Source of the DNA: an uncultured Fibrobacter sp.
GTDB taxonomy: Bacteria > Fibrobacterota > Fibrobacteria > Fibrobacterales > Fibrobacteraceae
Assembly: GCA_934700345.1 (NCBI GenBank)
Contig: CAKUXP010000038.1
Span: forward strand, 1 to 18,285
Direction: 5' to 3'
DNA length: 18,285 bases
Program-made: the position numbers and the translations under genes
Shown: piece after piece, positions 1 through 7,386 of the stretch
How positions within the stretch are numbered: the first letter of the stretch is position 1
Layout: each line of letters starts with the position of its first letter
Notes under the pieces: generated by a model
Seen by the model: the letters and a program-made list of their open reading frames with translations, nothing else
What the model was told of the DNA's origin: nothing
The model's database searches: none

Positions 1-372
1 AACGGTTCAGGCTACAAGGTTCTTTGCGGAGGGGATTCCGTCGGGGTTATCCTGAACGGGGCAAACGGCAAGGACGGAGAGAACGGTTCCGACGGAAAGG
101 ACGGGACGGCGGGAAATTCCTGCACGGCAAAGGCGCTCGAGGACGGTTCGGGCTATAAGATCGTCTGCGGGGGAGACTCGGTCGGGGTTATCCTGAACGG
201 GGCAAACGGCAAGGACGGTGCAGACGGAGAAAACGGAACGGACGGCAAGGATGGAACGAATGGAACATCCTGTACGGTGGCTGCGCTTGCGGATTCGTCC
301 GGCTACAAGATTGTATGCGGCGGGGATTCCGTTGGAGTCATCTTGAACGGCTCGGATGGAAAGGATGGATCG
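1..372 (+). repeat. In-gene tandem repeats, ~141-150 bp units
   Basis: Three copies of a unit encoding SGYKIVCGGDSVGVILNG plus a Gly-X-X tail begin near bases 7, 148 and 298. The first copy is cut by the window edge and the third has a shortened collagen-like tail. DNA identity between copies is high, including the stretch gtcggggttatcctgaacgg, which is identical in copies 1 and 2. Such arrays can change copy number by recombination or slippage. Confidence 0.85.
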
Positions 373-1140
373 AGTAATTGTTCCTTGGCGTATAACAGCG
401 CAGGTTCGGCAACTTTAATTTGTGAAGGGACATCGGTTTCCTTCCATGCTGTTTCCTACGACTCGCTTGTTGATGAACGCGATGGACAGGTTTACAAGAC
501 GGTCGTCATCGGCACCCAGACATGGATGGCGGAAAACCTAAATTACGAATACAATCACGAAACAGCCACAAGCTACTGTTACAACGATTTTCCCGAGTAC
601 TGCAAAACATACGGTCGTCTTTACACAAGGGCAGCCGCGATGGATTCTGCCGCCGTGTTCAGCGACAGCGGAAAAAAGGTTCGGGGAGTTTGTCCTGAGG
701 GTTGGCACTTGCCAGATACAACAGAATGGGACACACTCTTATTAACAGTCCAAGCTCAGCCGAATATCATCGGCAAATCACCATTCAGGAATGACGAGAT
801 TGCGTTCACATTAAAATCAACTGAAGGATGGCGAAAATGCGGCCGCACTGATCATGGTGATAATATTAATAATTATTTTACCGGTGTGAGTACTAACGGT
901 TCGGATGCTTTAGGTTTTAGAATCCTACCAGCAGGTACTGGTTTCCACATCAAAGAAAAAGATCCTTTTAGCTACGGCGATTTAGGCTATTCTACAGGGT
1001 ATTGGATTTCCAACAAAAAAGCGACTATCTTGAGTATTTCCAATAAAGACTGCAATAGCTATAACTACTATAGCAATGGGTACGATATCGAAGAAGCTGA
1101 TACAAAACACCTATATTCCGTCCGCTGCATCAAGGACTGA
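1..1140 (+). CDS. FISUMP-domain surface protein with collagen-like repeats (5' end outside window)
   Basis: The reading frame is open from base 1, so the start codon and any signal peptide lie upstream. 379 residues are visible. The first ~130 contain three near-identical units, each with SGYK(I/V)(V/L)CGGDSVGVILNG followed by Gly-X-X runs such as NGKDG and DGKDG. The unit starts are 47 and 50 codons apart. From about residue 158 (base 472, DERDGQVY) to the end is a FISUMP domain: the hallmark TVVIGTQTWMAENLNY, then CPEGWHLP and a C-terminal SVRCIKD. FISUMP proteins are abundant in Fibrobacter, are usually lipoproteins or secreted, and have no established biochemical role; a surface or adhesion role is inference. 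The paired Cys in each repeat could form disulfides. The last 300 bases are more AT-rich than the repeat region. A terminator follows the stop. Confidence 0.88.
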   Translation, partial: NGSGYKVLCGGDSVGVILNGANGKDGENGSDGKDGTAGNSCTAKALEDGSGYKIVCGGDSVGVILNGANGKDGADGENGTDGKDGTNGTSCTVAALADSSGYKIVCGGDSVGVILNGSDGKDGSSNCSLAYNSAGSATLICEGTSVSFHAVSYDSLVDERDGQVYKTVVIGTQTWMAENLNYEYNHETATSYCYNDFPEYCKTYGRLYTRAAAMDSAAVFSDSGKKVRGVCPEGWHLPDTTEWDTLLLTVQAQPNIIGKSPFRNDEIAFTLKSTEGWRKCGRTDHGDNINNYFTGVSTNGSDALGFRILPAGTGFHIKEKDPFSYGDLGYSTGYWISNKKATILSISNKDCNSYNYYSNGYDIEEADTKHLYSVRCIKD

Positions 1141-1175
1141 CATACCGTCGCCATTCCGGTAGCAAATTTTTCAAA

Positions 1176-1205
1176 GCCTGGGTGCGAAAACGCCCGGGCT
1201 TTTTT
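1176..1205 (+). terminator. Rho-independent terminator of the FISUMP gene
   Basis: GCCTGGGTG and CGCCCGGGC form a 9-bp stem with two G-T wobbles around a small loop, directly followed by six T. It lies 35 bases after the stop codon of the upstream gene. Confidence 0.85.
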
Positions 1206-1256
1206 GCATCCGGAATACAGCGCGCTCCCTATGGCCGTTCCGGAATGACGGTGGAT

Positions 1257-1285
1257 AAAAAAAAGCCCCGAAATTTTCGGAGCCT
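1257..1285 (-). terminator. Rho-independent terminator of carBA
   Basis: Read on the minus strand, GGCTCCGA and TTCGGGGCT form a GC-rich hairpin followed by eight T. It sits 25 bases past the carA stop codon and faces the plus-strand terminator of the preceding gene. Confidence 0.85.
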
Positions 1286-1309
1286 TGAAATCATCAAAAG
1301 CACGAACTT

Positions 1310-2467
1310 TTACTTCTTGAATCCCAGCACGAGCTTCCGACAGTCTTCGAAGAAAGGATTTGAATCGTGCGGACCGGGCGCCGCTTCCGGGTGGAACTGC
1401 ACCGCGATCATCGGAACACTCTTCGAGCGGAACCCTTCAACCGACCGGTCGTTCAGATTCACGTGGGTAACTTCCAGAACTTCCGAATCAATCGAGTCTT
1501 CGAGGACGGCAAAGTTGTGGTTCTGCGAAGTCACCATCACGCGCCCCGTATCGAGGAACTTCACCGGATGGTTTCCGCCGTGATGCCCGAACTTGAGACG
1601 CCCCGTCTGTGCACCGCTTGCAAGACCGAGAATCTGGTGCCCGAGGCAGATGCCCATCACGGGAACCTTGCCGAGGATTTTTTTCGCATTGTCCATCGCG
1701 CCTTTCACGCCCGCCGGGTCGCCGGGACCGTTCGAAAGGAAAACGCCGTCGGGATTCATCGCGAGGACCTCTTCCGCAGGCGTATAGGCGGGAACGACCG
1801 TCACCCGGAAACCTTGCATCCGCAAATTGCGGAGAATGTTCCGCTTGATGCCGAAATCGTACGCCACAAGCTTCAGGTCCGCTGCGGGGAGCTCTTTCGG
1901 CATGCCGAATTCGCCGAGGAAGTCGTCCGAAAACTCGTACTTTTCCTTGCACGTGACCGTCTCGACCATATCGACACCGTCAAGCCCCGCCCAAGCTTTC
2001 GCCTTTTCGACGCCTTCGTCCGGGGAAACTTTTCCCGACGTGCAGATGAACCCTTTGAGCGTTCCCTTTTCGCGGAGGAGAAGCGTAAGCGCCCGCGTAT
2101 CGATTCCTGCAAGAGCCGGAATTTCAAACCGCTTAAGCGCAGCAGTGAGGCTTTCTTCCGAGCGGAAATTGGACGCGTCGTTTATCTGCTGCACGAGAAG
2201 TCCCGCAGCCTGGAACTTTTCACTTTCCATGTCCGCACCGTTCACGCCGACATTTCCAATCTCCGTTTCGGTGAGCGTTACAAACTGTCCCGCATACGAT
2301 GGATCCGAAAGGATTTCCTCATAGCCGGAAAGCGACGTGTTGAAAACAACTTCGCCAAAGGAATCCACGGGAGCGCCCATCGAATAGCCGAAAAAGACGC
2401 TGCCGTCCGAGAGTGCGAGGAACGATTTGCGTTCCCTTTCGAGTTTCCATTTTTCTTCTAATGTCAT
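1310..2467 (-). CDS. carA: Carbamoyl-phosphate synthase small (glutaminase) subunit
   Basis: 385 residues, the usual CarA length. The N-terminal CPSase small-chain domain includes GEVVFNTSLSGYEEILSDPS and IGNVGVN. The C-terminal class I glutamine amidotransferase domain shows LSNGPGDP, the nucleophile Cys in GICLGHQILGLA, and the catalytic His and Glu in QFHPEAAPGPHDS. It hydrolyses glutamine and passes ammonia to CarB in the cytosol, feeding arginine and pyrimidine synthesis. The ATG at 2467 has an AAGGA ribosome site 8 bases upstream and lies 14 bases after the carB stop, so the two are surely co-transcribed. The order carB then carA is the reverse of the common carAB order. The first ~15 residues (EEKWKLERERK) are a charged extension before the usual start of similarity. 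Confidence 0.96.
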   Translation of the reverse strand: MTLEEKWKLERERKSFLALSDGSVFFGYSMGAPVDSFGEVVFNTSLSGYEEILSDPSYAGQFVTLTETEIGNVGVNGADMESEKFQAAGLLVQQINDASNFRSEESLTAALKRFEIPALAGIDTRALTLLLREKGTLKGFICTSGKVSPDEGVEKAKAWAGLDGVDMVETVTCKEKYEFSDDFLGEFGMPKELPAADLKLVAYDFGIKRNILRNLRMQGFRVTVVPAYTPAEEVLAMNPDGVFLSNGPGDPAGVKGAMDNAKKILGKVPVMGICLGHQILGLASGAQTGRLKFGHHGGNHPVKFLDTGRVMVTSQNHNFAVLEDSIDSEVLEVTHVNLNDRSVEGFRSKSVPMIAVQFHPEAAPGPHDSNPFFEDCRKLVLGFKK

Positions 2468-2481
2468 AGCCGTTTTCCTTC

Positions 2482-5400
2482 TTAAACGTTCACTTTCGGA
2501 GCGTGACGCTGGTATTCCTGAATCGAACAGACTTCCACGCCAAAGCGTCCGTCGCCTGTTTCACCCTTCATGTCTTCGAGACCTTCGATGGTCGCTTCAA
2601 GCGCATCGAGTGTCGTCGTTATCGGGATTCCGCGGAGAATGCACGTGGATCGGATTTTCGCTTCGTCCTTCGCCGCCTTTGCGCCAGGAGTCGGCGTATT
2701 CACAATCCAGGCGAGATCCTTTTCGTCGATCAAATCGAGAACGTTCGGGCGCCCGTCCGAAATCCGGAAAACACCGTGAGTCTTGATACCGTGGTTGCGG
2801 AGGACGGTGCTCGTTCCGCGAGTTGAATAGATTTCAAACCCGAGCTTCACCAGCCGCTTGGCAAAAGGCACGACCGCTTCCTGATCCGCGTCCTTGACGC
2901 TCAGGAAAATGTTTCCCTTCATCGGCACATAGTTGCCTGCGCCGACCTGGCTCTTGATATAAGCCATCGAATGCCGGGAATCAAGTCCCATCACTTCGCC
3001 CGTGGATTTCATCTCCGGCGAAAGAATCACATCGACTCCGGGGAACCTCGCAAACGGGAACACAGCTTCCTTCACAGCAAAGTATTTCGGCGTAAAGAGC
3101 TTCGTATATCCCAAATCCTTGAGCTTCTTCCCGGCCATCACCAACGAAGCGAGCTTCGCAAAGGGAATACCGGTCGCCTTCGATACAAACGGGACCGTGC
3201 GGCTTGCCCGCGGATTCACCTCGATGACAAAGATGTCGTTTCCGTGAACGGCAAACTGGACGTTCATCAGCCCGACGACATGAAGCTCCCTGGCAAACTC
3301 AATTGCAAGTTTCCGCAAGCGTTCCTGGATTTCCGCGGAGAACGTCGGCGGCGGAATCGTGCACGCCGAATCCCCGGAATGGATGCCCGCGAGTTCGATG
3401 TGTTCCATGATGCCGCAGATTTCCGCCGTCTCGCCGTCGGAAATGCAATCGACATCGCATTCCGTCGCCTGTTCCAGAAAGTGATCGACGAGAATCGGAC
3501 GGTCAGGGGAAACTTCGAGCGCCTCCTCTTCCATATACTTGCGGAGCGCCTCTTCATCGTGGACGATGCACATCGCGCGACCGCCGAGGACAAAGCTCGG
3601 ACGGGCAAGCACCGGAAAGCCGATTTTCTTCGCAATCGCGACAGCTTCATCTGCAGTCTGCGCCATTCCCGAAGGCGGCTGCAACACGTGCAATTTGTTT
3701 ACAATGTCACCAAAGAGCTTCCGATCTTCCGCGGCATCGATCATCGCCGGAGACGTTCCGATGATGTGGACACCGTTTTCTTCGAGCTGGTTCGCCAGGT
3801 TCAGCGGCGTCTGCCCGCCGAACTGCACGATCGCGCCGTCGCACTTTTCGTGGCGATAAACGTTCAAGACGTCTTCGAGCGTGAGCGGTTCAAAATAAAG
3901 CTTGTCGCTCGTATCGTAATCCGTCGAAACCGTTTCCGGATTCGAGTTCACCATCACCGTTTCAAAGCCCGCCTTGCGAAGCGCAAAGGACGCGTGGACG
4001 CAGCAATAGTCGAATTCGATTCCCTGGCCAATACGGTTCGGCCCGCCGCCGAGAATCATTATCTTCTTTTTTCCCGAAGGCTTTTCGTCCGGGCGCATTC
4101 CCGTGCCATCGCCGAGCTGACCCGCTGTCGGATTTTCGAAGCGGTTGTCGTCATCCCGGTAAATCGAATAGAGATACGGCGTGTAGGACTGAAATTCCGC
4201 GGCGCATGTATCGACCTGCGCAAAGCTCGGAACAACGCCGATCTTTTCGCGGGCAGAGCGGACTTCGAGTTCCTTCGCCCCGAGGATCCAGCCTATCTGG
4301 CGGTCGGAAAATCCGAGTTTCTTCGCCTCGCGGAAAAGAGGTTTATCCTTCGAAAGGCTTTCAAGCGATCCGGCCTTGCGGATTTCGTTTTCGAACAAGG
4401 TAAGCTCTTCCAGTTCGCGGAGGAACCACTTGTCGATTTTGCAGATGTCATGAATCCTATCGACCGACCAGCCGCGCTTTAACGCTGCGCGGACATAGAA
4501 GATGCGATCAGCGGAAGGGCGCTTGACCTCGGCTTCGAGCCTTTCGTCGGAAAGTTCGTCGAACACGTGATCCTTGCCGTCTGCGCCGTAGCCCGCATGT
4601 CCCGTTTCGAGCGACCGCATCGCCTTTTGGAACGACTGCTTGAACGTGCGCCCAATCGCCATCACTTCGCCGACGGACTTCATCTGCGTCCCGAGCGTCG
4701 TGTCCGCACCGGCGAACTTTTCGAACGCAAACCGGGGAACCTTTGTCACGATGTAGTCGATGGAAGGTTCAAAGCAGGCGGGCGTCACCTTGGTGATGTC
4801 GTTCAGGATTTCATCGAGCGTGTAGCCCACGGCGAGCTTTGCCGCGAACTTCGCAATCGGAAATCCCGTCGCCTTGGAGGCGAGTGCCGAGGAACGGGAA
4901 ACGCGCGGATTCATCTCGATGACGACAATCCGGCCGTTCTTCGGGTTCAGCGCGAACTGGACGTTCGATCCGCCCGTATCGATTCCAATCTCCCGCATCA
5001 CGGCAATCGCCGCATCGCGAAGCTTCTGGTATTCGCGGTCGGTGAGCGTCAGGGCGGGCGCCACCGTAATGGAATCTCCCGTGTGGACACCCATCGGGTC
5101 AAGATTCTCGATCGAACAGACGATAACGCAGTTGTCCTTGTGGTCGCGCATCACTTCGAGTTCGAACTCTTTCCAGCCTTCGATAGATTCCTCGATCAGG
5201 ACTTCGGAGGTCGGGCTGTAGTAAAGCCCACGTTGCACGATCGTTTCAAACTCTTCCTGGTTGTGCGCGATACCGCCACCGGTCCCGCCAAGCGTAAATC
5301 CCGGACGGATGACAACCGGCCACACGCCGAGTTTCTCGCGGGCGGCAACCGCTTCTTCAAGCGTGTTCGCCGAGATGCTCCGCGGCATGTCGAGCCCGAT

Positions 5401-5814
5401 CCGTTCCATCGCCTCCTTGAAAAGCTCCCGGTCTTCCGCCTTGTTGATGACATCGGGGCGCGCGCCGATCATTTCCACGTTGTAGCGGGAAAGCACGCCT
5501 TTTTTGTGAAGCTTCATCGCAAGGTTCAGAGCGGTCTGCCCGCCGAGGGTCGGGAGCAGCGCATCGGGACGTTCGCGCCGGATGATTTCCGTAAGGGCCT
5601 GCGCCGTCAAAGGCTCGATATAGGTACGGTCCGCAAAATCCGGATCCGTCATAATCGTCGCCGGGTTCGAGTTCACCAGGACGACTTCGTAGCCTTCGGC
5701 CTTGAGCGACTTGCACGCTTGCACGCCGGAATAATCGAATTCGCAAGCCTGTCCGATGACAATCGGCCCCGAACCGATAAGCATTATCTTCTTGAGATCT
5801 TCACGTTTTGGCAT
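2482..5814 (-). CDS. carB: Carbamoyl-phosphate synthase large subunit
   Basis: 1110 residues, slightly longer than the typical ~1070. Two homologous halves are visible. The first begins with LIGSGPIVIGQACEFDYSG near residue 12, with an ATP-grasp domain containing GGTGGGIAHN. The second begins with ILGGGPNRIGQGIEFDYCC near residue 588. A C-terminal MGS-like allosteric domain runs from about residue 965 to 1090 (NTPTPGAKAAKDEAKIR). The enzyme makes carbamoyl phosphate from bicarbonate, ammonia (from CarA) and two ATP. I place the start at the ATG at 5814, where similarity begins and a GAAGG ribosome site precedes it. An in-frame start 30 codons further up would add a basic, AT-rich leader unlike the family. 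First gene of a two-gene operon ending in the terminator at 1257-1285. Confidence 0.96.
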   Translation of the reverse strand: MPKREDLKKIMLIGSGPIVIGQACEFDYSGVQACKSLKAEGYEVVLVNSNPATIMTDPDFADRTYIEPLTAQALTEIIRRERPDALLPTLGGQTALNLAMKLHKKGVLSRYNVEMIGARPDVINKAEDRELFKEAMERIGLDMPRSISANTLEEAVAAREKLGVWPVVIRPGFTLGGTGGGIAHNQEEFETIVQRGLYYSPTSEVLIEESIEGWKEFELEVMRDHKDNCVIVCSIENLDPMGVHTGDSITVAPALTLTDREYQKLRDAAIAVMREIGIDTGGSNVQFALNPKNGRIVVIEMNPRVSRSSALASKATGFPIAKFAAKLAVGYTLDEILNDITKVTPACFEPSIDYIVTKVPRFAFEKFAGADTTLGTQMKSVGEVMAIGRTFKQSFQKAMRSLETGHAGYGADGKDHVFDELSDERLEAEVKRPSADRIFYVRAALKRGWSVDRIHDICKIDKWFLRELEELTLFENEIRKAGSLESLSKDKPLFREAKKLGFSDRQIGWILGAKELEVRSAREKIGVVPSFAQVDTCAAEFQSYTPYLYSIYRDDDNRFENPTAGQLGDGTGMRPDEKPSGKKKIMILGGGPNRIGQGIEFDYCCVHASFALRKAGFETVMVNSNPETVSTDYDTSDKLYFEPLTLEDVLNVYRHEKCDGAIVQFGGQTPLNLANQLEENGVHIIGTSPAMIDAAEDRKLFGDIVNKLHVLQPPSGMAQTADEAVAIAKKIGFPVLARPSFVLGGRAMCIVHDEEALRKYMEEEALEVSPDRPILVDHFLEQATECDVDCISDGETAEICGIMEHIELAGIHSGDSACTIPPPTFSAEIQERLRKLAIEFARELHVVGLMNVQFAVHGNDIFVIEVNPRASRTVPFVSKATGIPFAKLASLVMAGKKLKDLGYTKLFTPKYFAVKEAVFPFARFPGVDVILSPEMKSTGEVMGLDSRHSMAYIKSQVGAGNYVPMKGNIFLSVKDADQEAVVPFAKRLVKLGFEIYSTRGTSTVLRNHGIKTHGVFRISDGRPNVLDLIDEKDLAWIVNTPTPGAKAAKDEAKIRSTCILRGIPITTTLDALEATIEGLEDMKGETGDGRFGVEVCSIQEYQRHAPKVNV

Positions 5815-6072
5815 AGTACCTTCGCTTGAGCTAAATCGGCGTAATTTTAGAAATTTCTGTCTCCGAAACAAAGGGAAAAATTTTATCTTTTTGGAAGTTT
5901 TCAAAAGGACTTCAAAGTCCCTTAGGAATGTTTGTTCCTGTCAACAGAATGCATGACTTTTTCGGGTGAATAAAATTCATTTTTGTCGTTTTTTATCGGT
6001 TCAAAAACCGGAAAGGAAATTCCCGCCGGGTTTCGAAAACCGATATATACCGATAAATGCTAAATTAAAGGC
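5815..6072. promoter_or_regulatory. Divergent regulatory region between carB and the GGDEF-like gene
   Basis: 258 bases, AT-rich, with no gene. On the carB side (minus strand) there are two small hairpins. One is AAGGGACT-TTGA-AGTCCTTT near 5903-5922. The other is AGGAA-N6-TTCCT at 5924-5939. A TTGACA lies at 5939-5944 but has no convincing -10 partner. On the other side TATCGGT boxes and a TATATA precede the plus-strand gene. The hairpins could belong to the carB leader; their role is inference. Confidence 0.45.
5992..6057 (+). promoter_or_regulatory. Three TATCGGT boxes and a TATATA, candidate operator/promoter
   Basis: TTTATCGGTT at 5992-6001 is inverted relative to AACCGATA at 6038-6045 and ACCGATAAA at 6049-6057. 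The outer pair gives a perfect 9-bp inverted repeat, and the two right-hand boxes are direct repeats 10 bases apart. TATATA at 6044-6049, a plausible -10, overlaps the middle box and abuts the third. This arrangement fits a DNA-binding regulator controlling the gene at 6073, but no regulator can be named. Confidence 0.45.
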
Positions 6073-7374
6073 ATGATCTGGAAATTCTACATTCTTTGGC
6101 TTATCTCGTTTCTCGCCGGCGTCGTCTTTGTATGCGTTCTGCCAGGCAATTCGCCGTCTCCGTCTTTCCGCTATCTTTTCCTCGGTCTCTGGGGCGCCAT
6201 TCTCGGTGCACTGTTCAATGCTTTCGCGAACAAAAAATCAACCGACAGCGAAACCGACTTTGTCTCCGAGCCCAGCCGGAAACTTCCCGAAACGGAGTTC
6301 ATCCCGGTCGTCAGCGAAACAGCCAAGACTTCCGAGCCAGAGGTTCCTGCCGAACCCAAGATTCTCGCCCCGGAATTCCCCGACGAAGACTGGATAGATT
6401 TCAGCCATGAACTTTTGCGCAACCGCCCGTTCCCGGAAGTCATCCGCAAGCTGAACGAACTCCTGCCCAAGATTTTCAAGGGCGCATCCGGCGTTCTCTA
6501 TATGTATAGCAACAACCAGTCCGAGCTGCACCAGATTTTCGCGTTCGGAGAAAACACGATCAGCGACCCGGTCATCGTCCCCGCAGAATGTGCGAGCTTC
6601 GACAGCGCAAAGATCGTCGTCGCCGATTATTCCGACCCGCAGCACGTAAACGGTTGCACGCACCTGCACCACCGTCCCCAAGGATATTCCTTCTGCGCAC
6701 CGATCGAAGGTCTCGAAGAACATTTTGGAATTCTGTCAATTCAGGTAGATGCACTCCCGGAAGGCGAGACCGCCGAAACATGGAAAACGAAAATTTCCAT
6801 GGTCGCGACAACATTCGGGCTTTTTGTCGCAAACCAGAACCTGCAAGTGCGCTTCAAGACACAAAGCCTCCGCGACCAGCTCACCGGTCTCGTGAACAAG
6901 CGCTACATGGAAGAAGCCCTGATGCGCGCCATCAGCGAAGCGCGCCGCCACGGCACCCCGATCGGCATGATCATGATCCGCCCTGACAGTCTCGGAGATT
7001 TAAAGAACCAGCACGGAACTCACGCCTCGGAACAGATGCTCTGGGAACTCGCCCAGAGGCTTCCACGCTACATCCGCACAGAAGACATTCCATGCCGCTT
7101 TGCGGAAAACACACTCTGCGTCCTCTTGCCCGGAGCGGACCGGATCCGCACCGAACAGCGCGCAGAAAAAATTCGTCACGAAATCGAGAATCTGCAAGTC
7201 GCCTACGGAAAGCTCGTACTCCAGACGACTCTCAGCCTTGGCGTCGCCACGTATCCCGAAAACGCCAAGACCACAGCCGAACTGGTTTCCGCGGCAGAAC
7301 AGGCGATGCACCAGGCGGAAGCTCTCGGAGCGAACCGTGTCTGCTCCGCCCAAACAGCCCCCAGCCAGCAGTAG
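6073..7374 (+). CDS. Membrane-anchored GAF plus degenerate GGDEF protein, probable c-di-GMP receptor
   Basis: 433 residues. Two hydrophobic segments (about 5-23 and 34-52) anchor the N-terminus. A Pro/Glu-rich linker follows (55-105), then a GAF-like domain (about 115-258), then a GGDEF-family domain (266-425) that begins with the typical LRDQLTGLVNKRYMEEAL and contains LSLGVATYPENAKTTAEL. The signature GGDEF is replaced by AENTL (344-348). The first metal-binding Asp position is Arg303, and the substrate-binding Asn position is Lys, so cyclase activity is unlikely. RTED (335-338) sits five residues before the signature, exactly where the inhibitory c-di-GMP site RxxD lies in active family members. 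Membrane segments plus GAF plus inactive GGDEF with RxxD is the layout of PelD. AAAGG lies only one base before the ATG, so initiation may be atypical. Convergent with the next gene. Confidence 0.85.
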   Translation: MIWKFYILWLISFLAGVVFVCVLPGNSPSPSFRYLFLGLWGAILGALFNAFANKKSTDSETDFVSEPSRKLPETEFIPVVSETAKTSEPEVPAEPKILAPEFPDEDWIDFSHELLRNRPFPEVIRKLNELLPKIFKGASGVLYMYSNNQSELHQIFAFGENTISDPVIVPAECASFDSAKIVVADYSDPQHVNGCTHLHHRPQGYSFCAPIEGLEEHFGILSIQVDALPEGETAETWKTKISMVATTFGLFVANQNLQVRFKTQSLRDQLTGLVNKRYMEEALMRAISEARRHGTPIGMIMIRPDSLGDLKNQHGTHASEQMLWELAQRLPRYIRTEDIPCRFAENTLCVLLPGADRIRTEQRAEKIRHEIENLQVAYGKLVLQTTLSLGVATYPENAKTTAELVSAAEQAMHQAEALGANRVCSAQTAPSQQ

Positions 7375-7386
7375 ATTACCTTTCGC

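Noticed and set aside
1..372. CRISPR array
   Set aside because: The repeats are coding, 141-150 bp long, in frame and with similar spacers; they are protein repeats.
1367..2461. 364-codon plus-strand frame opposite carA
   Set aside because: Mirror of the carA reading frame, with biased composition and no recognisable motif.
2971..5829. Long open frames on the plus strand opposite carB (about 500 and 420 codons)
   Set aside because: They are Arg/His-rich with no domain pattern and lie antisense to a clearly conserved carB; high-GC codon structure creates them.
5815..5904. Thirty-codon N-terminal extension of CarB
   Set aside because: Basic, AT-rich sequence absent from the family; the ATG at 5814 has GAAGG upstream and similarity begins there.
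5939..5944. Perfect TTGACA on the minus strand as the carB -35
   Set aside because: No -10-like hexamer at 16-18 bases; the expected position holds GC-rich GGGACT.
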